Origin: Bacteroidales bacterium
GTDB taxonomy: Bacteria; Bacteroidota; Bacteroidia; Bacteroidales; UBA932
Direction: 5' to 3'
Assembly (NCBI GenBank): GCA_024401715.1
Contig: JAKSKO010000006.1
Coordinates: 1 to 49,043, forward strand
DNA length: 49,043 nt
Shown here: in pieces, positions 40,931-49,043 of the stretch
Layout of the letters: each line of letters starts with the position of its first letter
How positions within the stretch are numbered: the stretch's first letter is position 1
Position numbers and translations under genes: made by a program
Notes under the pieces: model-generated
Database searches by the model: none
What the model saw: only the letters and a program-made list of their open reading frames with translations
Told to the model about the DNA's origin: nothing

Positions 40931-43279
40931 CTGGGAGCACACCCTGTTCAGGTCTGCTGCCAGAGAGGTATTGTATCCCTGAGAATAATATACTATGCGG
41001 CCGAAGCTGTCGCAAACCGTAACAACAGGAAGGGTAAGCGAGGTCTTCTCACAGCCCGATGTAAGCATGTGCAGAACCTTGCCGTCCACATCCTTGCCTG
41101 TTATTTCATTCTCCAGGCCAGCCGGATGCTGCCCTCCAAGGATTACCACAGGCCTTCCCCAAGCATTCAGGATTTCTTTCGCCGCCTCCATCTCCATGCG
41201 GGCGTGCGTGCTTGGCTCATCCCTTTCGCCCATGACGGCAAGAAGGAAATATCCGCGTCCGGTGGCGCTTAACAGGCTCTGCTGCTGGCTTTCGCCGTCC
41301 CTTAGGAACAGCTGTTCGGCATCCATGGAGCCTAGCACGGCAATCCTCTGATCCGACTGGCGCAGGGTAAGCGGAACCCTTTTCAAGCTGTCCTTCTGAA
41401 GATTGAAGAACTCCATACGGGCAAGAACGCTGCCATCGGCCATACGGCTGCCGCTTGTAAGGACATAATATCCCCTGTCCACTGCCACGCCGTGGAACTG
41501 CGAAAGCGGAGTATCATCCGCATCACTGCCGAACTCCAGAAGACGGCAGTTGCCGCTGCCAAGGTCTGAAAGGGTGAAATGCCTGTAATATTTTGGGGTT
41601 GCAACCACTCCGCCGCCATACTGCAAATCCAGCAGGCCGGAAGGGGCAAGGACCGTATTCTGCGTTTCGCTGAAATTCACATCCACCCATTTGCCGGCGC
41701 TGCGATACTGGGTTTTACCGCTAACCTCATCTATGCGTGCCGGATAGCCGAGAGTGCGGCAAAGGGCAACGAAAAAGATGTTGCGGGACTTTTCGTCGCT
41801 GAGACGGCTGCGCCATACAGACTGGGCCGGGATGCGCAGATTCATTGGATTGCGGCCCTCAACCAGCCTTATGCTGTCCCTTGTCCAGGCAATCACGTCA
41901 TCGATATTCTGCAGTCTCTCCCCTATTCCCGATGCAAGGATTTCTCCGCGGTGAGGAAGAAGGAATTCCACATCAACCCTGGGGCTAAGGACATAGGAAT
42001 CCAGGCTTTGCACGTTGCTTGCGATATCCTGCAGCATTTCCGCCGAAATATCGCAGAGGTCCTTCGGACAAAGGACATCGCAGATGTCTTTGGCATGTTC
42101 GTTTCCGCTTGCAAGAAAATCCTGCACAGCGTGGTTGATATGGTCATGCGAAAGACGCAGGGAGTCTTCGTACTGAAGACGCAGGGTATTATGGGCAATC
42201 TCCTGCCGGGTGGCCAGGGACGGAATGGGGTCTTCCACAGGCGGAACAATGTCCAGGTCTACGGAGAATTCCTCCCCTATCTTATGATCCAGGACCAGAG
42301 TGGTGTGCTCTCCGGAAGATTTTGCAAAGCCGAAGCGATCTCCCTTATGCGCCCACACCAGCATATCTCCGCAGCCTGTGTCAAGGGCGGCATTGCCATC
42401 GGCATCGGAGAGATAGCTTGCAACGGTGTAGAATTCGGCATAATTGTATATCTTGAACTCCACTACCGCAGCTTCCACAGCCTTGCCTTCCGTATCCAGG
42501 ACGCGCACATTGCTGCGGCGGGTTGGGATGTAACCGCGTATCACGTTGATTTCAGTGATGCCGGGGCTGCGCAGGATAACATCCTCGTCACCGTGATAGT
42601 CTCCGAACACCCTGGTATGCAGCAGCATGGCACGGGAAACCGGAGCATTGAACCAGGCCATATCCAGCTTTGGCTCGGGCTCGCAGGCACCCATGAAATG
42701 CCATTTGCCGTCCACCCAAACTTCCACCCAGGCGTGATTGTCGTCCGTGTGGGCCCAGCGCGGGGTGTACACCTGCCTTGCCGGGATGCCTGCTGCACGA
42801 AGGGCGGCAACCGCCAGCACAGATTCCTCTCCGCAGCGGCCAAGGCCATTTCGCATGGTGGCCATAGGCGAAGACGTACGGGCGTCCGAAGGACGGTAGG
42901 TGGCCTGCTCGTGACACCAGTGATTTATCTCCAGGGCGGCATCGGCAAGACCAAGGCCCTGCACACGTGCGCAGAGAGTATCGGCATACAGGATGCGGAA
43001 ATCGTCCAGGGTTTCATTGTTCACCCTTAGGGGCAGCACGAAATGGCGGAACTCCCTTTCGGGAATGCCCCAGTTCATCTTTTGCCTCACGTCCAGTGTC
43101 TTCTGCACATTTGCCTGCCACCATTCACGGGAGTAGGACAGGCTGTCCGGAAGGGGCATGGATTCATACATCCAGCCAAGGTAGGCCTCGGCGTCCTGCT
43201 TTGGCGCACAGGCCGTAAATAACAAGAAAAAGCTTCCTAATAAATGGGAAGCTATTTTGAAGGTTTTGGAAGTTTTCAA
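40925..43279 (-). CDS. Transglutaminase-like lipoprotein with thioredoxin-like tail
   Basis: A 784-aa lipoprotein (lipobox T-A-C, Cys24). A transglutaminase-like domain has Cys149 in GRCGEES and His182 in NHAWVEVW; the third catalytic residue is unclear. A carboxypeptidase-regulatory/Ig-like segment follows (about 255-340). A second, probably inactive transglutaminase-like fold is at about 480-580 (RTLGYPARIDEVSGKTQYRSAGKWVDV, no Cys). The C-terminus (about 660-784) looks thioredoxin-like without a CxxC pair. It may act on surface proteins or peptides; function unknown. Its start appears to be TTG (43279), the only codon that keeps a good signal peptide. It lies 16 bp after purA. Confidence 0.8.
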   Translation of the reverse strand: MKTSKTFKIASHLLGSFFLLFTACAPKQDAEAYLGWMYESMPLPDSLSYSREWWQANVQKTLDVRQKMNWGIPEREFRHFVLPLRVNNETLDDFRILYADTLCARVQGLGLADAALEINHWCHEQATYRPSDARTSSPMATMRNGLGRCGEESVLAVAALRAAGIPARQVYTPRWAHTDDNHAWVEVWVDGKWHFMGACEPEPKLDMAWFNAPVSRAMLLHTRVFGDYHGDEDVILRSPGITEINVIRGYIPTRRSNVRVLDTEGKAVEAAVVEFKIYNYAEFYTVASYLSDADGNAALDTGCGDMLVWAHKGDRFGFAKSSGEHTTLVLDHKIGEEFSVDLDIVPPVEDPIPSLATRQEIAHNTLRLQYEDSLRLSHDHINHAVQDFLASGNEHAKDICDVLCPKDLCDISAEMLQDIASNVQSLDSYVLSPRVDVEFLLPHRGEILASGIGERLQNIDDVIAWTRDSIRLVEGRNPMNLRIPAQSVWRSRLSDEKSRNIFFVALCRTLGYPARIDEVSGKTQYRSAGKWVDVNFSETQNTVLAPSGLLDLQYGGGVVATPKYYRHFTLSDLGSGNCRLLEFGSDADDTPLSQFHGVAVDRGYYVLTSGSRMADGSVLARMEFFNLQKDSLKRVPLTLRQSDQRIAVLGSMDAEQLFLRDGESQQQSLLSATGRGYFLLAVMGERDEPSTHARMEMEAAKEILNAWGRPVVILGGQHPAGLENEITGKDVDGKVLHMLTSGCEKTSLTLPVVTVCDSFGRIVYYSQGYNTSLAADLNRVCSQL

Positions 43280-43295
43280 GTTCTTAATTTTGCAA

Positions 43296-44561
43296 TTACC
43301 TGATTACTATTTCTTTACGATCCGGACCAACTGAGATTATCTTCACCGGACAAGATGTTTCGGCCTCTATCCAGCTTACATAATCCTTAAGCTCTGCAGG
43401 GAAGTCCTCGTATTTGCGAACCTTTGTGATGTCGCATTTCCAACCCGGGAACTCTTTGTACACAGGCTCCACTTCGTCGCCGGCCTCGAATGGGAAGTAA
43501 TCCAGCTCCTTGCCGTTAAGCTTGTATGCAACGCAGGCCTTGATTGTCGGGAAGTCGTTCATGACATCGGCCTTCATCATTATTAGCTCTGTTACGCCGT
43601 TCATCATGATTGCATATTTCAGGGCGACCATATCCAGCCAGCCGCAGCGGCGCGGACGTCCTGTTGTTGCGCCGAACTCGTGGCCTATGCGGCGGAGTTC
43701 CTCTCCGTCATTGTCGAAAAGCTCTGTAGGGAAAGGACCGCTGCCCACACGTGTGCAGTATGCCTTGAAGATGCCCATCACCTTGCCCACACGGTTGGGA
43801 GCAACGCCCAGACCTGTACATACGCCGGCTGTCATTGTGTTTGATGAAGTCACGAACGGATATGTGCCGAAGTCTATGTCCAGCATGGATCCCTGTGCAC
43901 CTTCTGCAAGAATGGCAGTACCCTTCTGGAGTTCTGCATTAACTACAAGCTCGCTCTCGATGAATTCGAAACGTTTGAGTTTTTCCACGGCAGCCATCCA
44001 TTTTGCCTCATACTCGGTGATGTCAAACTGGAAGTCGTACTGTGACAGAAGGCCCAGGTGTTTCTCTTTCAGGGCGTTGTAGCGTGCCTCGAATTCTCCG
44101 CTTACGATATCGCCTATGCGAAGACCGTTACGGCCTGTCTTGTCCATATAGGTTGGGCCTATACCCTTGAGGGTGGAACCAATCTTGCTCTTTCCCTTTG
44201 CCGCCTCTGAAGCTGCGTCCAGCATGCGGTGTGTAGGAAGGATGAGGTGTGCCCTCTTGGAGATTATGAGTTTCTTTGAGATGTCACCGGCCTTTTTCTC
44301 TATGGCCTCTATCTCTTCCATGAGGATAACGGGATCTATAACCACACCGTTACCTATGATATTCATGCTCTCTTCTCTGAAAATGCCCGATGGCACAGTG
44401 TGAAGCACGAAACTGTCGCCATCGAATACAAGGCTGTGGCCGGCGTTAGGGCCGCCCTGGAAACGTGCAATCACTTTGTAATTAGGTGTAAGCAGATCCA
44501 CCACTTTGCCTTTGCCCTCGTCGCCCCACTGAAGGCCGAGAACTACGTCTAACTGATTCAT
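43296..44561 (-). CDS. purA: Adenylosuccinate synthetase
   Basis: A 421-aa protein with the GTP-loop G-L-Q-W-G-D-E-G-K-G-K at residues 8-18 and the family motifs N-A-G-H-S, G-I-G-P-T-Y, A-E-G-A-Q-G and T-G-R-P-R-R-C-G-W-L-D. It turns IMP and aspartate into adenylosuccinate, the first step from IMP to AMP. It is grouped with guaB and guaA, so both branches from IMP share one locus. Confidence 0.97.
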   Translation of the reverse strand: MNQLDVVLGLQWGDEGKGKVVDLLTPNYKVIARFQGGPNAGHSLVFDGDSFVLHTVPSGIFREESMNIIGNGVVIDPVILMEEIEAIEKKAGDISKKLIISKRAHLILPTHRMLDAASEAAKGKSKIGSTLKGIGPTYMDKTGRNGLRIGDIVSGEFEARYNALKEKHLGLLSQYDFQFDITEYEAKWMAAVEKLKRFEFIESELVVNAELQKGTAILAEGAQGSMLDIDFGTYPFVTSSNTMTAGVCTGLGVAPNRVGKVMGIFKAYCTRVGSGPFPTELFDNDGEELRRIGHEFGATTGRPRRCGWLDMVALKYAIMMNGVTELIMMKADVMNDFPTIKACVAYKLNGKELDYFPFEAGDEVEPVYKEFPGWKCDITKVRKYEDFPAELKDYVSWIEAETSCPVKIISVGPDRKEIVIR

Positions 44562-44618
44562 TATATTACCTTATTATTCTATATCAATTGTTATATCCTG
44601 CGATTATGGGGTGTGGGG

Positions 44619-46187
44619 TTACTCCCACTCGATCGTTGCTGGTGGTTTTGACGAGATGTCGTAGCAGACGCGATTTACGCCACGCACCTTGTTGATAATC
44701 TCGTTGCTGACTTCCGCCATGAACTCATATGGAAGATGCACCCAATCGGCAGTCATGCCATCGGTTGAGATAACCGCACGCAGGGCACAGGTATATTCAT
44801 AGGTTCTTTCGTCGCCCATCACGCCCACGCTTCGTACCGGAAGCAGCATAGTTCCTGCCTGCCAGATGGAATCGTAAAGATTTGTGGCGCGGCGGCTTGG
44901 CTCCGATGCCGAAGGAAGGTCGCATGGCCAGTTGCGAAGCTTGTTGATGAATATTGCATCGGCCTCACGCAGGATGGCAAGTTTCTCTTCGGTGACCTCG
45001 CCCAGAATTCGTATTCCAAGTGAAGGGCCGGGGAAAGGATGACGGCCTATGAGCTCCTCCTTGATGCCAAGTGCACGGCCCACGCGGCGCACCTCATCCT
45101 TGAACAGGGAGCGCAGCGGCTCCACAATCTTAAGATTCATCTTCTCCGGAAGACCGCCCACATTGTGATGGCTCTTTATCTTGGCAGCTGTGCCGTTAAC
45201 GCCGCAGCTCTCTATAACGTCGGGATATATGGTGCCCTGGGCCAGCCAGCGTGCACCGGTAATTTTCTGCGCCTCGGCATCGAACACCTCTATGAAGGTT
45301 GTTCCGATGGCCTTGCGTTTCGCTTCAGGCTCGCTTACGCCCTCCAGTTTCTTCAGGAAGAGTGCGCCGCTCTGCACGCCTATGACGTTCAGGCCCATGT
45401 CTTTGTAGCTCTCCAGCACATCGGTGAACTCGTTCTTGCGCAGAAGGCCGTTATCCACGAAAATGCAGGTGAGGTTCTGGCCTATGGCCTTGTTCAGAAG
45501 CACTGCCGCAACAGTGCTGTCCACACCGCCGCTGAGGCCCAGGATCACCTTGTCGTCGCCCAGTTTCTCACGCAGTTCCTCCACCTGTGTCTCGATGAAG
45601 GAATCCGGAGTCCAGCTGCAGGAGCAGCCGCAGACGCGCACGATGAAGTTGCGAAGCATATCGGCACCGTACTCGCTGTGGAACACCTCCGGGTGGAACT
45701 GCACGGCATATGTCGGCTCTCCAGCTATGTGATATGCCGCATTGTCCACGTCCTCCGTGCTGCCTATGATCTCGGCGCCTTCGGGAAGCCTGGTGATTGT
45801 GTCTCCATGGCTCATCCACACCTGTGAAACGGCCGGGATACCCTCGAAAAGAGGCGATGTGCCCTTCACCGTCATTTTGGCGCGGCCATACTCACGGCTG
45901 TCCGAATTCTCCACGTTTCCGCCGTACTTGTATGCCAGATACTGGGCTCCATAGCATATTCCCAGCAGAGGAAGCTTGCCCTTGATGCCATCCAGATTCA
46001 CCTGGGGAGCATCCACGCTGCGCACCGATGCCGGGCTGCCGCTAAGGATCACGCCTTTCACATCGGCGTCCATCTGCGGCATCTTGTTGAAAGGATGTAT
46101 TTCGCAATAAACGTTCAGTTCCCTCAGGCGACGGCCGATAAGCTGGGTCACCTGTGAACCGAAGTCAAGAATGATGATTTTCTCCAT
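44619..46187 (-). CDS. guaA: GMP synthase (glutamine-hydrolysing)
   Basis: A 522-aa two-domain enzyme. The class I amidotransferase domain (about 1-190) has the nucleophile Cys in G-I-C-Y-G and His/Glu in QFHPEVFHS. The ATP-pyrophosphatase domain has the PP-loop L-S-G-G-V-D-S-T-V, and the C-terminal dimerisation domain ends in P-P-A-T-I-E-W-E. It converts XMP to GMP. It is 20 bp after guaB; 57 bp separate it from purA. Confidence 0.98.
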   Translation of the reverse strand: MEKIIILDFGSQVTQLIGRRLRELNVYCEIHPFNKMPQMDADVKGVILSGSPASVRSVDAPQVNLDGIKGKLPLLGICYGAQYLAYKYGGNVENSDSREYGRAKMTVKGTSPLFEGIPAVSQVWMSHGDTITRLPEGAEIIGSTEDVDNAAYHIAGEPTYAVQFHPEVFHSEYGADMLRNFIVRVCGCSCSWTPDSFIETQVEELREKLGDDKVILGLSGGVDSTVAAVLLNKAIGQNLTCIFVDNGLLRKNEFTDVLESYKDMGLNVIGVQSGALFLKKLEGVSEPEAKRKAIGTTFIEVFDAEAQKITGARWLAQGTIYPDVIESCGVNGTAAKIKSHHNVGGLPEKMNLKIVEPLRSLFKDEVRRVGRALGIKEELIGRHPFPGPSLGIRILGEVTEEKLAILREADAIFINKLRNWPCDLPSASEPSRRATNLYDSIWQAGTMLLPVRSVGVMGDERTYEYTCALRAVISTDGMTADWVHLPYEFMAEVSNEIINKVRGVNRVCYDISSKPPATIEWE

Positions 46188-46207
46188 AGTAAGGGGGCCT
46201 TCAGTCG

Positions 46208-47701
<1,494 letters not shown>

Positions 47702-47711
47702 CTATATCGTA

Positions 47712-47719
47712 CAAAGATA
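47712..47719 (-). promoter_or_regulatory. guaB -7 promoter box
   Basis: An exact TATCTTTG on the minus strand, 25 bp upstream of the guaB ATG. No strong -33 element. It is 12 bp from the opposing box of the Abi-like gene. Confidence 0.65.
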
Positions 47720-47731
47720 CATTTTTTTTAT

Positions 47732-47739
47732 TAATTTTG
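47732..47739 (+). promoter_or_regulatory. -7 promoter box of the Abi-like gene
   Basis: An exact TAATTTTG, 18 bp before the ATG at 47758. The TTG at the 5' end of the longest ORF (47737) is part of this box and so cannot be the start. Confidence 0.6.
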
Positions 47740-47757
47740 GAAAAACAATTTCTGCCG

Positions 47758-48711
47758 ATGAAAGCGGTTTACAAGGGGGATGCCTTTTCCATCCCGGACA
47801 TAATGGATATGCTGCGCAGGCAGGGCCTGATAATAGAGGACGAGAAGTACACCACAAGGGTGCTTTCAAATCTTAGTTACAGCCGCCTCAAGCCCTATAT
47901 CGTGCCTTTCCTGGAGCCTGCGGGCAAGGATGGGCGCATGATTGCGGACACTTCCAGACGCAGGTTCCGCCCGGGTACCACTTTTGACGATATCTATGCA
48001 TGTTACGGTTTTGACAGGCGCCTGCGGGAGCTCATCTTCCACGAGATGGAGAAGATAGAGGTTTCCATACGCACGCGCATTGCCTATGCCTGCAACGGAC
48101 AGGAGAACGGATACTGGTTTCTGAATCCGAAGTATTTCAAGACGGGCAACAGCCACGAGAGGATACTGAAGCACGTGCGTTACGAGCTGGAAAGGACAGA
48201 CAACGAGGGCATAAGGGAATTCTACAGCAAGTATTCCAACGAGTTCCCACCATCCTGGCTTACGCTTGAGGCAACGTCCATGGGAACCATGTGGACAATT
48301 TATGACGAGCTAAGCAGCGAGGCCCTTCGGGAAAGGATTGCCGCCTGGTATGGCCTAAGTCCGCGCATCTTCTCCAATTGGATGAAGCACCTGGTGGCGG
48401 TGCGCAACGACTGCGCCCATCACAACCGCGTATGGGACAGTACGCCTACACGCGTTGCCATGATTCCGCAGGAGGCCGACATCATCCGCTCTTCCTTTGA
48501 CGGAGCCAGGGAAGATTTCCCATCTGTTTCGGACAAGGACCGCCGTCACATCTACCTCACCCTGTGCATCATCCGTTACATGCAGAACCACATAAAGCCG
48601 GAAAACAGCTTTGCCGCCCGTCTCAAAATTCTTGTGAACAATTTCCCGAAAGTGAACCCTTCCATAATGGGTTTCCCGCCCTCATGGCAGGAAGACCCTT
48701 TCTGGAAATAG
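47758..48711 (+). CDS. Abi_2/AbiD-F-type HEPN-family protein (putative phage-defence RNase)
   Basis: A 317-aa protein. The N-terminal segment (L-S-Y-S-R-L-K-P-Y, the F-D-D-I-Y-A-C-Y-x-F-D-R-R-L-R helix, E-K-I-E-V-S-I-R-T-R) and the motif A-V-R-N-D-C-A-H-H-N-R fit the Abi_2 family. R216-x4-H221 matches the R-x4-6-H active site of HEPN ribonucleases. Relatives such as AbiD and AbiF abort phage infection; activity here is inference. It is a single gene without a visible antitoxin or partner, divergent from guaB. The ATG at 47758 is chosen because the promoter box covers the upstream TTG. Confidence 0.85.
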   Translation: MKAVYKGDAFSIPDIMDMLRRQGLIIEDEKYTTRVLSNLSYSRLKPYIVPFLEPAGKDGRMIADTSRRRFRPGTTFDDIYACYGFDRRLRELIFHEMEKIEVSIRTRIAYACNGQENGYWFLNPKYFKTGNSHERILKHVRYELERTDNEGIREFYSKYSNEFPPSWLTLEATSMGTMWTIYDELSSEALRERIAAWYGLSPRIFSNWMKHLVAVRNDCAHHNRVWDSTPTRVAMIPQEADIIRSSFDGAREDFPSVSDKDRRHIYLTLCIIRYMQNHIKPENSFAARLKILVNNFPKVNPSIMGFPPSWQEDPFWK

Positions 48712-48752
48712 CCTGTCCCCGCCCTTCGCCCCCCCATCACTCCCGATTTCTG

Positions 48753-48829
48753 TCCACAAAAACGGCCTTCTACGTGGACAGAACGGGTAATTTGCGCCTC
48801 GTTTCCACAAAAACGGCCTTTCCTGTGGA
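48753..48829. repeat. Paired-hairpin dispersed repeat, copy B
   Basis: Two 26-bp quasi-palindromes (48753-48778, 48804-48829) bounded by TCCAC and GTGGA, with a 25-bp spacer 20/25 identical to that of copy A when read in the same direction. It lies 41 bp after the Abi-like stop. The 51-bp period equals 17 codons and one frame reads through both units with a repeated STKTAF-VD peptide, but no credible start is present. Confidence 0.85.
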
Positions 48830-49043
48830 TACGATTTCCCCCGACAATGAAGTAGCGCCCGTCATGTCTATCAGGCCGCCGTCAAACGTCACCATCTCCA
48901 GGCTGGTCCCGGCCGATGTGAAAAGGAAGTCCGGGTAATGTGCAGCAAACCCGTCGTCCTGTGCTGACGAACACCGGCTTGGAACTTCGTTCATTGCACG
49001 ATTGAAAGCTGCTCTTTCGATTCACCATTCGCTGCGCTCATTA
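48830..49043. other. Right-edge intergenic sequence, nothing recognised
   Basis: No convincing gene, RNA or promoter. A 74-codon minus-strand frame (48770-48994) runs through the repeat and has no recognisable family. The sequence may continue into a further repeat or gene beyond the window. Confidence 0.5.

Noticed and set aside
48770-48994. 74-codon minus-strand ORF at the right edge
   Set aside because: Half of it is the hairpin repeat and no domain or promoter supports it.

Overview
This 49 kb window is chromosomal DNA of a Bacteroidota member, most likely of the order Bacteroidales; genus cannot be fixed from sequence alone. Reasons: SusC/SusD pairs and many lipoproteins with Bacteroidales-type domains (DUF4302, DUF4249, BACON-like, Peptidase Mx1), a short primary sigma factor (286 aa), an arginine pathway using the transcarbamylase of acylated ornithine (ArgF') instead of ordinary OTC, few Shine-Dalgarno sequences, and promoters fitting the Bacteroidota pattern TTTG-N19-TAnnTTTG. 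The tRNA operon promoter (22080-22110) matches that pattern exactly.

Layout. (1) 0.1-13.2 kb, minus strand: a six-gene outer-membrane operon, SusC - SusD - zinc metallopeptidase lipoprotein - DUF4302 lipoprotein - two large modular surface lipoproteins, closed by a strong terminator at 69-108. (2) 13.6-21.5 kb: dense housekeeping genes, rpsA - rnz - glucosaminidase/LysM on one transcript, a CorA-type channel gene with its own promoter, glmM with a DUF1343 (NamZ-like) gene, and a divergent YbaK-type deacylase. (3) 21.45-22.1 kb: a 421-bp repeat-rich stretch, then tRNA-Ala and tRNA-Glu. (4) 22.1-25.1 kb: a class I aminotransferase, an RluA-type pseudouridine synthase and rpoD. (5) 25.2-31.0 kb, minus strand: a second outer-membrane operon of a TonB-dependent receptor with an unusual N-terminal extension, a DUF4249 lipoprotein and a secreted plug-like protein. 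(6) 31.1-40.9 kb, plus strand: a class I CoA-transferase followed by a near-complete arginine pathway (acyltransferase, argG, argC, argD, argF', argB, argE-like, argH). (7) 40.9-47.7 kb, minus strand: guaB - guaA - purA and a transglutaminase-like lipoprotein. (8) 47.8-49.0 kb: an Abi_2/HEPN-type gene divergent from guaB, followed by a second copy of the dispersed repeat.

How the genes fit together. The arginine block probably runs on N-succinylated intermediates: ArgF' has Ser at the specificity position occupied by Pro in the Bacteroides fragilis succinylornithine enzyme and by Glu in acetylornithine enzymes. A CoA-transferase at the head of that operon could supply the succinyl-CoA needed for the first step and recycle the succinate freed by the deacylase. 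The two surface operons look like uptake or processing systems for protein or peptide ligands rather than glycans, since no glycoside hydrolase is present.

Most notable: a 77-bp paired-hairpin repeat present twice (21543-21619 and 48753-48829), flanked in one place by a 38-bp direct repeat; a cytoplasmic-looking NamZ-like protein next to glmM; alternative hairpins plus a 12-bp inverted repeat between argC and argD; back-to-back divergent promoters at four loci; and several gene starts that must be moved downstream because a promoter element lies on the longest ORF's start. No phage, IS element, rRNA or CRISPR array was seen.
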